Below, piece after piece: positions 1 to 10,839 of a stretch of DNA of 64,000 bases. Location of the stretch: contig JALMQS010000055.1 of NCBI GenBank assembly GCA_024734495.1, forward strand, positions 7,745,386 through 7,809,385, written 5' to 3'. Position 1 is the stretch's first letter. Every line of letters starts with the position of its first letter. The notes beneath the pieces were generated by a model. The model ran no database searches. It was not told the origin of the DNA and was given only the letters and a program-made list of their open reading frames with translations. Source of the DNA: Forficula auricularia (lineage: Eukaryota; Arthropoda; Insecta; Dermaptera; Forficulidae). A program made the position numbers and the translations under genes.

Positions 1-114
1 GGACCACAATATCCTGTTTTATGTTCTAAATCTGGTTTCATCACGATAACTCAAGAATGGAAAGTCCAAGAATGTTGTTCCGGTGTCAAAATATTATTAT
101 TTCCAATCCGGGAA

Positions 115-395
115 GCTTATTAGATATAATAATAAAACTTGAGCAAGATGCGATGTAGGTTTCACAAAAAAGAAATAAAACAAAATTGAGTTTTGAATTC
201 GATATATTTCGGGGGTGAGCCCATCATCTTTTCTTTGACTCCTGATGATGGGCTCACCCCCGAAATATATCGAATTCAAAACTCAATTTTGTTTTATTTC
301 TTTTTTGTGAAACCTACCTCGCATCTTGCTCAAGTTTTATTATTATATTAAAATGTTTCACCTAGAACCAACACCTAACTCCTTCAAATTTTTTT
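115..395. repeat. Snapback repeat with hammerhead-like core
   Basis: Two arms of about 108 bp (roughly 124-232 and 243-351) are near-perfect reverse complements around a spacer of about 10 bp, so a transcript would fold into a long hairpin. The right arm carries CTGATGA at 242-248, a GGG/CCC stem-loop and GAAA at 262-265. It continues as A, four bases, U, C, which matches the core order of a minimal type-I hammerhead ribozyme. The flank after the right arm (to about 395) recurs in inverted form near 21966 and in direct form near 37640, so the unit is dispersed. I infer a terminal repeat of a Penelope-like element or a small non-autonomous derivative. No coding potential is seen. Confidence 0.65.
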
Positions 396-1224
396 TTTGC
401 TTATTAGATTGTGTGTTCTCTAACTTTAGAGAGCTTCCATTCAAAAATTCATAAAATATTTTTTTAATGATTTTATTGAGATAATATAGACATAAATAAA
501 TAAATAATATATAAATATATATTTTTCCATTTAAATTAAACTAATCATTTTAAATCTAAAGAATAGAGCATCTCTTTTTTGAAAATAGATGGAATTTTTT
601 CAAAAATCAACTCGGGGTATATGAACCAAAGTATATTAAGAAAGAAAGAATTTACATTTTTAATAATCTAGGATTTTAGTAGAAATAAATCCCTCTGATA
701 CACAATATAAAAATAATTTCTATTAAAATCCTAGATTCTGACCTAAAAAATGTAAATTCTTTCATTCTAATAATTTTATTTACTTTAAAAGCAACTAATA
801 ATTTATTAAAAATAATTTATATGTTAAAATTAAGAAATTGAATTCATCTCACATCATTAAATTAAATTAAAAAGTAAATGATTAAAAAATAGTTTATTAC
901 ATTTAAGTTTATTAATGTACCTACTCAATTTATCTGGGTTTGGTGTATAGTATAATAAATGGTGAAATTTAAATTAAAACATGTTGTTGAATATTATTAA
1001 GCTTACTACCTACCTGTCAAATGAAAATTAATATAGAATAATGTGATTGTAGGTGTCTTGTATTTTTAGAATGGTTTTCTCCCTATTTTCTCTCTTGAGC
1101 TACTTTTATTTGTTAATACTGATGAAATCAGTATTAGTGAGCTGGTAAGTTTCTTGTTTGTTGTTATTTAAGATCATTAAATTGCATGTTACATACACTA
1201 TATTTCATTATCAATTTTTTTGCA
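396..1224. other. A+T-rich DNA with two hairpins, no gene
   Basis: No coding signal is visible. An imperfect inverted repeat spans about 643-687 and 717-765. The bases just before it (about 603-620) also precede the large hairpin at 28659, so the two look like relatives. A perfect 10-bp stem, TAATACTGAT with a GAA loop, lies at 1114-1136. Confidence 0.5.
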
Positions 1225-1275
1225 CTTAATCGCTGATGAAAAAGAGCTATAAAGCCTTCGAAATATTTGGATTTA
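1225..1275 (+). ncRNA. Hammerhead-like core, solitary
   Basis: CTGATGA at 1233-1239 is followed by a stem of AAG-a-GCT with AGC-CTT around an ATAA loop, then CGAAA at 1259-1263. The layout matches the other cores in the window, including one extra base after CTGATGA. The inverted partner arm is absent, so this looks like a degraded terminal repeat. Cleavage activity is not demonstrated. Confidence 0.4.
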
Positions 1276-1285
1276 AGCTAATACA

Positions 1286-1556
1286 TATCTTAGAGTGCCA
1301 AACCCGAAACGGGCGTCGGCACCTCTCGACATATACCTGTGCTGAGTGTGTTTAGTCGTTTTACACAGATATATGTGACCTACTTTTTAACGCCGGTTCC
1401 GAACGGCTAGTTTGGAGAGGTTTACTAGGCAAGTATACTCTTGGTAGGTTGCCATTGCTTTCCAAGAGGAGGCTACTGCAAATATCTGCCTAGGTTCGGT
1501 CTCGAACCAGCGTACTTCGAGTCAGCGATCCGACACTCTAGCCACTGACCCACAGT
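1286..1556 (-). mobile_element. tRNA-derived SINE with BovB/RTE-like tail
   Basis: Read on the minus strand, a tRNA-like head has an A-box-like stretch at 1531-1548 and a good B box, GGTTCGAGACC, at 1498-1508. The body contains GGCAACCTACCAAGAGTATA and later CGACTAAACACACTCAG. These resemble the shared 3' end of BovB/RTE LINEs and the SINEs they mobilise. I infer an RTE-dependent SINE. No clear target-site duplication was found. Confidence 0.55.
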
Positions 1557-1565
1557 ATGTTAATA

Positions 1566-2122
1566 TACACTCACGAGCAAAGAATTGGAATCATTCTCTT
1601 TTCATTGATTCAATGATACTTTGTATGTTTCTTTGTAATTTATTAGAAATTTAAATATTTTTTCTACAAGTTTCATTTTTCAGCATTTAATGGGCCCTCT
1701 ACACTATGGCCCAACATGTTGATCATATTGGCCACCAGTAAAACAAGTTAATTTGACGGTGCCTTCACACAGTGGTCCAAGAGTTGGGCCAATGTCTATG
1801 GCCTTGTGGAAACGACACCTAGCCACTGAACACTTTCGTTGAGTAACATTGGCCCTCTTTGGTATATCGAAAAAACCGCTCTGAAGGCCAACCATCGCCA
1901 ATCTCATCGCCAGCGTCAACCAATGACAAGCCAACCCTCCTCTAAACATTGGCGTTGGCTTGAATTGGCCCAAGTTGGCTCATTATGTAGAGGAGCCATT
2001 AAATAAATGTAAAATGATAACATAATGGAAATATATTATATTATTATTATTATATTTGAAGATGAAAATTACAATTAATAACTCGTATGGGAGGTGATTC
2101 CATTTCTTTGCTCGTAAGTGTA
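1566..2122. mobile_element. Tc1-like MITE with TA duplication
   Basis: The terminal inverted repeats CACTCACGAGCAAAGAA (from 1568) and CACTTACGAGCAAAGAA (reverse complement, ending at 2120) match over about 26 bp with two or three differences. TA dinucleotides flank them at 1566-1567 and 2121-2122. The TIR style (CACTCACGARCAAAG...TTGGAA) is typical of Tc1-like elements. No transposase is present, so this is non-autonomous. A second MITE is inserted inside it (1687-2002). Confidence 0.7.
1687..2002. mobile_element. TTAA-flanked MITE nested in the Tc1-like MITE
   Basis: About 308 bp (1691-1998) are bounded by 25-bp imperfect TIRs starting TGGGCCCTCTACA on the left and TGGCTCCTCTACA on the right (reverse complement). 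Exact TTAA duplications lie at 1687-1690 and 1999-2002. A TTAA target suggests piggyBac-type mobilisation, but the TIR does not look like classical piggyBac, so the superfamily stays open. The minus-strand open frame at 1704-1973 is inside this repeat and is not considered a gene. Confidence 0.6.
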
Positions 2123-3067
2123 TTAATAATACTGATAATAAACTCATTATTCAACAGCTCCTTTAGGTTTATTATTTATTACTAGGGTGGTTTTTAACTA
2201 AGAGCGAACCGAGTCTTAAAAAAGATTTCGCTTTTTCCTCCAATTTTTTATATTGACTGTTTTTAATTAATGCTGTGAAAGGGAAAAGTCATGTGTTGTG
2301 CACGATATTTTTTGTATATCCCCAAGTTTCGAATGCATTCATAGCACACTTTATAGACGATGGCTATAAAGCTAAACACAATGACAAATACTACTATATC
2401 AAATAAATAACATTTTCGAATTAAAATTAAAATTTTTTTAATATATTAAATATTTATAAAGAAAAAATTCTATAATACATTCATATATTTAAATTTTCAT
2501 TAAAAATTAAAATAATGGAAAAAATTTCATCATTTTTCCGATAGCTTTAATATATTCTTGATAAAGATATTTTTTGTCGAAAACATTGTTATTTTGTTAC
2601 TTTTTTTTTTATTATTTTAACTAAATATCTAAATGGAAATTTATTTTTCATTTCATGATTCAATGATTTTTTTCTACCCGTTTATTTTTCAATTTATTTT
2701 ATTTTATTTTTATTTTTTTTTTATTTCGTAATACCTAATGAATGATGATGATGTTGATCGAAAACACAATTTTTCCTCTCTCTTCTACACTCACAATTTT
2801 TCTATTTTTTTCCATTTTGAGTATGTTTGTGAATAAAAAAATTATAATTAAAAACGAGATTTACGCATATTTTCATTCAATTTTTCGCATTTCGAATTTT
2901 GAATATTAATTTAAAAAAATTATAACTAGGTATGTATAAAAACTTTCATTTTAAAAATTAACCTCTCTATAGATTAATATTATTATATTACATTTGAATA
3001 AATAAAAATAAATTCAATCATTTAATGAATATATTAAAAAAATAAACAATGATCGAATATTAAATAT
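2123..3067. other. A+T-rich DNA, no gene seen
   Basis: Long A/T runs without a supported open frame. A short dispersed motif near 2205-2245 (accgagtctt...cgctttttcctcc) recurs near 4670, 34640 and 61200. Confidence 0.5.
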
Positions 3068-3358
3068 ATAGTGCCTGGAGCACCGAGCGATGCTCGGTAA
3101 CTTTTTGCCTCTAAATAGCTTAAGTTTCAAATTTTAAGGCTCTGCGACTTTCCGAAGACGAGATATGAACGATTAATATATTTATTTTGCTACATGACTT
3201 ATTTACACCCCTTCCTTTATTTCAATCGGATTAAAATTTATACACATGAGACTTGATAAGTACACCAATTTTTAGCGAAATCGTTAGAGCCGTTTTCGAG
3301 AAACCGATTCTATATATATAAATATTTATACAAGAATTGCTCGTTTAATATAATAAGA
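3068..3358 (-). mobile_element. Helitron-like element, degraded terminus
   Basis: On the minus strand the segment starts TC after an A (3358), and continues with TTAAACGAGCAATTCTTG and a TA-rich tract. It ends soon after a perfect hairpin ACCGAGC-atc-GCTCGGT (3082-3098). A start with TC and a hairpin about 10 bp before the 3' end are Helitron hallmarks. The final bases read CTAT rather than CTRR, so the end is decayed or the class is wrong. There is no Rep/helicase. Confidence 0.45.
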
Positions 3359-3934
3359 TTCTAGATATTTATATTTAATTTCCAAATTAAAAAAAAAATC
3401 CCCTGAGTTGAAAGCATCAGAATAGATGGTACATTTGGAAGAAATTATGCTTCTGGTCTACAACATTGTTTCTCAAAAGCCATTTCAAAAAAATCTCACC
3501 TCGGTGTGGGCCATGAACAGATGATAAAATAATGATAAATAAAAATAATATTTGAGATTATCTAAAATTAAGCAAAACTGAACGCTGTTGTTTGCCAGCA
3601 TTTGCAGCAATTATATAACGAATTTCAAAAATATTTTCCACGAGATATAAACAAAAGAAATTTATATAACTAGTAGAGATTAATTTTTTTTTCTATTATT
3701 CTAGCAATAGTTTTGATTTTTGCACATGGACCAAAACGAAATTTGTTATTAAATATAGAGAAAATATTCAACAGACTTATATTTTTCAATATACTGATTA
3801 GATTTTGGATAACTCGTTCAAAAGGCAGAAAATATTATTTTTTAAATTATTCTATTAAGATTTTAAGAGGATGTTATATAGTATATCCATAAATGAACAA
3901 TTTACCAATTTAAGTTTATTAATAATTACTAGGG
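3359..3934. other. A+T-rich DNA, no gene seen
   Basis: No supported open frame or RNA. The part around 3700-3830 shares wording (gcacatggaccaaaacga) with the dispersed repeat at 4170 and 61070. Confidence 0.4.
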
Positions 3935-4270
3935 AAGCTCTAGGGTATCAAGTCTTTAAAAAGTTTTCACTTTTTTATTATAAAATGTGCGGGTGAGCTA
4001 TTCTTTCATTAGAACCTGATCGATGAAAATAAATACAAAGAGCGCCGATAAAATGTTCTCTCTTTCTTTAGAGCTAAGGTGTCTTACAAGCATCCTAAAT
4101 ACAAGTTCAAACCTGAGCCAAATACAAGTTCAAACCTGTTTCAGACTATTAAATTAATTTCTTAATTTCTATTATTCTAGGAATGGCCTTTTGCACTCGG
4201 ACCAAAACGATACTCGTTAGAGAGAGAGAGAGAGAGAGAGAATATTTAATTGGATTTCATTGAAATTCAG
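3935..4270 (+). repeat. Dispersed repeat family (copy 1)
   Basis: Blocks here recur elsewhere. The tcaagtctttaaaaagtttt block recurs near 4670 and 61200. A block with cattagaacctgatcga recurs inverted near 34880-34920. The block ctattattctagg...gcactcggaccaaaacga recurs near 61060. It includes an (AG)n tract at about 4219-4240. The class is unknown. Confidence 0.45.
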
Positions 4271-4789
4271 TAAAAAATATAAAAAAACAATTATTTGCTG
4301 TGAGTAGTAGGCGAGCGCAGATTTTGAATTCAGGGGTGTCCACAGTGGGGGGAGGGTCATGTCGCAAAGTGGGTCATTTAAATTTCTGGTGGGCTGGGGG
4401 TTAAATTTTAGTATTATATGCTAAAAATAAAAGGGTCCAGTCTTATAATTTCAACAAAAGGTAATAAAAGCTCTTCTATAATTATTTAAAACTGAATAAA
4501 ATGGGGGGAGGGGGGATACTTTTCATGAAACTGGGGAGGGGGAGTCACGAAGCTAGGGGGCATCCATGTTGAATTTATATTCTAGGTAAAAAAATATTAA
4601 ATCGGAATAAATATCACATTTATATCATTTATATATCATTTAAAATGATTAATTCACCGGAAGTGCAAAGTCCGTACCGAGTCTTGAAAAACTTTCATTT
4701 TTTTCCTCTAATTTTAATTATATTTACTATTTTGAACATCGCTATCAGACATTAATAATAAGACAATAGAAAAACGGGTTTAGGGGAGA

Positions 4790-5300
4790 AGCCAATAATC
4801 CCAATTCCCAATGTGCCGCATCAATGTAATCTTGTTAAATTGTTGAAAGCAACCCTCAATCATTAGATTTCGTTTTTGGACCAACACTAAGATCTAATTT
4901 AAGTTTTAATTTAGAAATTGCCTTCGGATTAGGTCCCCGAGAATACCCGATAACCCCCATTTCGTCAGCTACCCCCTGTGGCGAAGTCTCAAGAAAAATG
5001 CCGAGTGTCTCGTGTAGGTATTTTAGCCGTCGTTTAATAAACTGCCTCCCTCTTAGTTAAGGGGCTGCAACCCCTTTCAGTCCCAACTGGCGCTGTCATT
5101 ACTTTATTACCGTCGACTTCATTAGGACTTTGCGATAGATTTATTTGCGGTGGGGGCGGACGCGGAAGGGATGCGTCTTAACGCGTCAACACGCGTCAGA
5201 CTCTGCTCACCCCTTTCACGTTAAATGCCCATTAGATGAGCTCTCTTTCATTTCGTTTCAAGTTCATTAGCAGCAATTTCAGAAGTCATCTATCTCTTAT
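4790..5300. other. Balanced-composition island, possible conserved non-coding DNA
   Basis: This segment is clearly less A+T-rich than its surroundings, with few homopolymer runs. It contains acgcgtcaacacgcgtcaga (two ACGCGTC half-repeats near 5180-5200) and a short inverted pair, aaggggctgcaacccctt, near 5059-5076. There is no open frame of note and no match to other repeats in the window. It might be single-copy regulatory DNA or the relic of an old element. Confidence 0.3.
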
Positions 5301-6590
5301 CCCGAACGGATCATGTCAACCGGTTGGGAAAAAATCAATATATAATAAAAAAAGTCATCTTATTTCCATTTTAGTCTAAAAAATAAATAAATGGATTGGT
5401 AATTCAACATAAATTATTCAAATCAAGACATATGAAAAAATCAATATTTAATTGATTAGAATAATTTACGGGTAAAAAATGAAAAATGATTTAAATAAAT
5501 TTTGACATGGTTATCTTAGACATACATGCAAAACATAAGTAGAAATAGGACATGCGCTGTCTTTAGGCTCCAATTAGATGGACAAGCACTATTATCAATA
5601 TAAGAAATCTATTAACGATTTCTAACGAATAGTAAACGGATTCAGGGACATCACTACGAGAGAGGAATAATATGACAATTTTAAAACGATTTTAATGAGC
5701 AAACATGTTAGATCTCTACAAGTTTCTGAATTGTTTTATTATGTTTATTCTATTTAAGATTTTTCTTGAATCCCCCCCCCCCTTCAAAAAAATCTATCAG
5801 ACCTGCGCATTAAACGATTACAAATCAAGATATCAAAACCATATTTCTAAATAAATAAACATTTCTACGAGATTTGGTTTTCCAAAAAATAAGCCAGCAC
5901 TGATTTCTCCTCAGATGGTCATATAAGTTTTTAGTTAAATATCATTGTACAAAAAAGGAAGTTGGGAAAAAGTTCAGATGCATAGCAAAAATCTAGTTTA
6001 AAGTTGTGTCATATTATTACTAACTTTTTTATACCAATATTCATCCTACTAGCTAAAGGCGTGAGAGTGTGAAGCCTTTCGAACTACAAAATAAAGATGG
6101 ATATTATTAATAGTAACTTTTTATAAATCTCTTCAATTTCTACTTAATTTCATGTTAAAATAACAAATATTTTCTTTTGAATTAGTGGTACTTATTATAA
6201 TTACTATTAATAATATTATTATTATTTTTCTACAACCTTTATGGTTCAGAGCCGTTTATTAGTGTTAATAATGCAAGATATAGTAAATACTATAAGTTAA
6301 TATTTTAAAATAGTATTTGCCAATTTTATTTTTAATTTAATTAAATAAACTTATTAAATTAAATAATTATTTAGAAAGATGGAGTGGCTGAAATGCCCAG
6401 TAAAACCTTTTTAGATGGTCACTGAATCATAAAGTAACCGGATAATTTGTTTTCTAATTTTTAATTACCAAACTTAGGGAGTCGGTTGGGAGTTTCGCTC
6501 GAAGCCGAAATTTGAAAATTGAAATAAGCTCGCCTCCCCGCATCTAAAAGGTGGTAGGAGTAAAGGTAGGAAACAAGTCTCGAAAATTCG
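5301..6590. other. A+T-rich DNA, no gene seen
   Basis: Low-complexity runs and short C tracts (near 5771-5782), with no coding or RNA feature supported. Confidence 0.4.
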
Positions 6591-6602
6591 GACTGGCCGG
6601 TA

Positions 6603-6610
6603 TGACGTCA
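6603..6610. promoter_or_regulatory. Perfect CRE palindrome TGACGTCA
   Basis: The exact 8-bp cAMP-response-element palindrome lies at the end of a more G+C-rich patch (6475-6625). One occurrence can arise by chance, and no promoter or gene is evident beside it. Confidence 0.25.
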
Positions 6611-7514
6611 CAAGGGGACCTAATTATTTAATATACATAGAATAGAATAGGTATATTACAAAAAAAATATTGTATATCAATTCACAATTATAGTTAAAAT
6701 CCCTGGTCAAAGAATGCAAGTAGTTCCGTTAAACCAGTTTTAATCTTATGATGATGATTTAAGAAACGTTACGAACCTATATAAGAGTAGATCAGAACTC
6801 AATGGGGCTACTAAATTCAGAAAAGCAACAATCGATAATTTTTTTCTATTATTTAAGTCCCATTCACATAAGAAAACATACTCAGAAGTATGGAGGCTAT
6901 CGAGGGAAGATCGATTGAAGTAAGAAATACAAACTTTTGTACTAACAAAAACAAACCTAACTTGTTAAATAAGAATTTATCAAATTTGGGAATTTTCCAA
7001 AAGTGGACTTAATCCTGAGCTTCTAGGTCATATATAAAATATCAATAAATTGATCATCCAGAATAATGGACTAGACTATTGTCCTATCCACTAAACTTTG
7101 TTTATTTGTACTTAGGTGGATTGGTGTCTCATGAACATACCTTGATTAGATTTATCATCATCACAAGATAATCTGCTCCTAGATTGGTTTGAAGCCACTA
7201 CTTAACTTCATTCCTCCCAATTTCAAGCCAATTCTTCATTTTCTCTATACCTATATGCCCCATATCTCATATTTTTCATTATTTGAAGAACATATACATC
7301 TTGGTATACCATTCATCATTTAAAATTTAAAATATTCCTCAGAAATCTTAAGAGAAGGTGTTCTCTCATCTTTCTTAAATTCTTCCATAAATTTTCTTTT
7401 TTTCAATCTTCCTGATTAGCAATTTAATCAACTCATTTTATTTTTTTTATTTTTTTCTGCTCTGTAAAACAATCAGACAAATGATTCATAAAAATAATAA
7501 ATTCTAATTGTTCT
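6611..7514. other. A+T-rich DNA, no gene seen
   Basis: No open frame, RNA gene or terminal repeat that I can support. Confidence 0.4.
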
Positions 7515-7665
7515 CTATTCCGAGCGTCGGCAATTAATGTGGAGAGTATCCTACTATAATTTTCTTGGAGAAATTTTTCACAGGGGTGGTTTTCCATTGC
7601 CTTCCCCTTAAGGGATCAGATTATAGCTGGTTAAATATTTGCAGTTAGTTGAGAAATCCTAATTA
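7515..7665 (-). mobile_element. SINE body, truncated (same family as 51150-51345)
   Basis: The reverse complement reads ...GGCAATGGAAAACCACCCCT, then GTGAAAAATTTCTCC, then ACTCTCCACATTAATTGCCG. It aligns over about 130 bp with the plus-strand SINE at 51190-51345. The tRNA-like head seen in that copy is missing here. Confidence 0.55.
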
Positions 7666-7848
7666 GATTTGCTGAATAATTAAAATAGCAATTATCAAAT
7701 TCATTAAAACGATAGTATCGGTATTAGGTTCTTTTTTAATAAATTTTTTACTTTCCATCTTAGGAATTAATTATTATTGATAATAAAGATTGATAGGCAA
7801 CAGGTCTCCATGCTAATACATGAATAAATAAATATTAAAATTAATTAA

Positions 7849-8290
7849 TTATAGTGGTAAAGGATAATTTAGTGAGAAAGTGCATAAGAGGTCGCTAAGA
7901 GGTTGAAGTTCTGCTCGAATAATTTCGAAGATGATGAAGGCTGATTGACGTGTGGCGGGGGCAATATGGAAGATGTGGAAAATGGGCAGGAGGAAGAGGG
8001 AATCTTCCAGAAGGATTTCGGCAACTTTCACGTAATTGTGGGAGCCAATTTGAGAGCGTGGAAAGAAAGAAAGGCAAACCGAGTTGGTGACCGTGCCAGG
8101 GATAATTACCGGTGCCGAGTTCGAGGCTCGTGTGGCCCCCAGGTGGACACGACAACGCTTTATTAATCTCGCTACGGTATATCCCATATATATACGAGTA
8201 ATTCGCGTGCTATGCATGGATGCTTTATGCCGCTCCCGTGAGTCATTAAGGGGCAAATCACACGCCATCGACACAATAATATTTCGATAA
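7849..8290. other. Balanced-composition island, open in several frames
   Basis: About 440 bp are free of homopolymers and rich in mixed-composition words. Overlapping open frames lie on both strands (up to 141 codons on the minus strand, 73 and 68 on the plus). None resembles a known domain, and overlapping frames on both strands argue against coding. No other copy is visible in the window. A conserved regulatory element or an old exon are both possible. Confidence 0.3.
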
Positions 8291-8608
8291 TATATCCTTC
8301 AACGGTGCTGAAGTTGAAAATGTTACTAGAAATGAATAGAAAAAAATGGAAAATAGCAAATTGACGAATGAAATAACTAATATTATGCTTATAGGGAAGC
8401 CTTTTGATGTGAAAACGTTTACCTATGAGGGATAATTTGTAAAAGTTATTTTGGAATTTTTTTGGTTTTCTTTAAAGGTTAATAAAATTCTAATTCCAAT
8501 TATTTATATCTGCAAAAAGTATATACTTAACGACAACTAAAAACAAAAATCTAAGGTGAAAAATTTGGAAATAAATCAATTTTACACGCTTTATATTAGC
8601 TTTATCTG

Positions 8609-9619
8609 TATGTATGTATGAATTGCAAATGGATAGAAAGCTTTCTGACAAAGCGTAGTATCACAGTTGTGGTGGATGGAATATCATCTGAATCGTTCTC
8701 CACAAACGCTGGTGTTCCCCAAGGCTCTGTAATCTCCGCCACTCTCTTCCTAATTTATATAAACGACCTTATCGATCAAACGTCAATCCCCACTCATTGT
8801 TACGCCGACGATAGCACTCTGCACAGCAAACCCTCACTCCCGAATAATCGAATCAATGTTGCCTCCTCAATCACTCTCGACCTAGACAAACTGAATAAAT
8901 GGGGCTCTCAAAATTTAGTTAACTTTAAAGCAAACAAGACTCAATGTTGTCTAATTTCTAGGCGCGAATAATAAAAATTTCCCTGATATTCACTTCGATT
9001 CGAATCCCCTGAAAATGTATGACAGCCTATCCATGTTGGGCGTCTCTGTCGCATCTGACCTGTCTTGGAATGAACACATCTCCTCTGTGGCGAAATCTGC
9101 AGCATGGAAGATTGGCTACTTATTCAGGTCCAAGCGATTTTACAAGCCCCCACACCTTCTCACCATCTACAAGGCCCAAATCCGCCCCTGTCTCGAATAC
9201 GGCTCTCATCTATGGAGAGGAGCCTCTAAATATTCTCTTGCTACCCTGGATGCAATTCAGAAACGAGCCGTCAGGCTAATTGACGATTCTATCCTCACCG
9301 ACTCCCTCGACTCGCTAGCTCATCGAAGAAATGTCTCTGCCCTTTCCCTTTTCTATAGATACTATCACGGCCGGTGCTCTGATGAGATAAAATCAATAAT
9401 CCCCCCCCCCCAAAGCATGCTTTGCCGACTCCCAAAACTCTTTCGCGGTCAAATTAGAAAAGTGCCGGAACACTTCATTCGCCAATACGTATATCCCCAT
9501 GACTTCAAGGAACTGGAACTCTCTCCCAGCCTCCATCTTTCCTAGCACTTATAATCTTCAAACCTTCAAAACCCGAGTGCATAAACACCTACGTCTACAC
9601 CCTCTCACTTAATCAACTT
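8609..9619 (+). pseudogene. LINE reverse transcriptase remnant
   Basis: This would have copied the element's RNA during target-primed insertion. The first open part (8618-8971) shows the polymerase motifs GVPQGSVISATLFLIYINDL and, near residue 62, YADD with its catalytic aspartates, then an NxxKTQ motif. A one-base shift near 8969 moves the frame to 9015-9545 (LGVSVASDLSWNEHI, then YKAQIRPCLEYGSHLW). A second shift near 9510 leads to the usual C-terminal WNSLPASIF and FKTRVHKHL, ending near 9619. The N-terminal half and endonuclease are missing. It is dead by truncation and two frameshifts. Confidence 0.8.
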
Positions 9620-9722
9620 TCCCTTCTCTTCGGTAATGCAAGGGTCTTTCGAGATCCATAGGGCATCTTTACTGGTGCACCCCTTCTTGCATTCGATTGC
9701 ATTAAAAAAATATCTATCTATC
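8609..9722 (+). mobile_element. 5'-truncated CR1/L2-type LINE
   Basis: The element starts inside the reverse transcriptase domain and ends after a short 3' UTR with repeated TATC (cattaaaaaaatatctatct). Its broken coding region is listed separately. No RNase H is seen downstream of the polymerase, which with the motifs GVPQGSV and YADD suggests a CR1/L2-like clade rather than I or R1. Clade assignment is tentative. Confidence 0.75.
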
Positions 9723-9794
9723 AATGTGACTTTTGTTGTTAAATTCGTCTAACATTTCTCTACAAAAATAATTAAAACTGAAAAGTAAAAAAAA

Positions 9795-9997
9795 AATTAT
9801 AGTTTTAAAAAACTAAAAAAAACACACAAGCTAAAATGCACTAAAAAGTAATAATGTAATAATCAAAAAGCTTGGGGCACTTTGTCAAAATTAATTAAAT
9901 GTACATGCTTCTGCACCCCACGCTTTTTGATTATTACATTATTATGTACTTTTTAGTGCATTTTAGCGTGTTTTTTTAGTTTTCTTAAACTATAATT
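9795..9997. repeat. Snapback inverted repeat without hammerhead core
   Basis: Arms of about 85 bp (9795-9880 and 9913-9997) are close reverse complements around a 32-bp spacer. They include ctttttgattattacattat and ttttagtgcattttag. There is no CTGAWGA/GAAA core and no coding content. I infer a foldback MITE of unknown class. Confidence 0.6.
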
Positions 9998-10429
9998 TTT
10001 AAGAATAAATATTAATCAGATGCTGAAATGTGTTTTTGACCCTATATTTAAAACAATTTTTATTACCTAATTTTTTTTCAATATTTAAGTAATTTGTTTA
10101 AAATTAATAAAACGTACGGGAAAATCTAAGATAGCTAAACTTGTATATTTAGTTAATATATAGTTAGATAATTATTAAATAATTTACAAAAAACTAAATA
10201 AAATAAACTTTCAAAGCTTCATAGTAAATATCCGTATTTAAAATAACATGCGAAAAAAACATATTACGGATTCAAAATTTAAAAAATGATTATTAAAGAT
10301 AAATTATTTGATTAATGCTTTAGTGAGTTTAATCCAAAATTTTCTAAAATGAAAAATATTGGATATTTTTAAAATCTTCCAACAAAAATGATTAGAATAT
10401 AATCAACTTTAAGAAATTGTATCCCTAAT

Positions 10430-10822
10430 CTTTTAATCTTTTTTATTTTTATTTTTATTTATTTATTTATTTATTTTATTGATATAGTAAGGTGTTCCAT
10501 CAAGAAGGGACAACAGCTTAAAATCAAGATTGTCTCTCGCATTTTACCAAGTAGTGGTAAAATATCAGGGCTAATAAAAGGCGAATAAGCCTGTGGAGGC
10601 TTTTCTTGAGGGTCTCTCGCAGATTGGTAAGATTAAATTTAAGACATTTGGTTTGAGGTATAGTATATTTAGAAAGGGTATGTGAGATAGATACTTATTT
10701 ATTCTAAGTTTATGATGGCCCTCGATGAGCTTTTCAAAATTTTTAGAGAAACTTAATGGGGAGCGGAATTTCAGTAATTTTAAAGTATTTGTATTATGTT
10801 TAGTTTTTGGCACTATAGTCAT
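10430..10822 (-). mobile_element. LINE 3' end, 5'-truncated
   Basis: On the minus strand an 83-codon open frame (10822-10571) runs into an untranslated stretch that ends TATATCAATAAAATAAATAA followed by more TAAA units. That is the tail style of non-LTR retrotransposons. The protein part (KLLKFRSPL...) is loosely like a LINE C-terminus, but I cannot name the clade. Confidence 0.4.
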
Positions 10823-10839
10823 TTAATATATATTTTGTT

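Noticed and set aside
1704..1973. 89-codon minus-strand open frame
   Set aside because: It lies entirely inside a TTAA-flanked MITE and starts and stops near the TIRs, so it is incidental.
7849..8274. 141-codon minus-strand open frame
   Set aside because: No recognisable domain, and it overlaps two plus-strand frames in balanced-composition DNA. I kept the segment only as a non-coding island.
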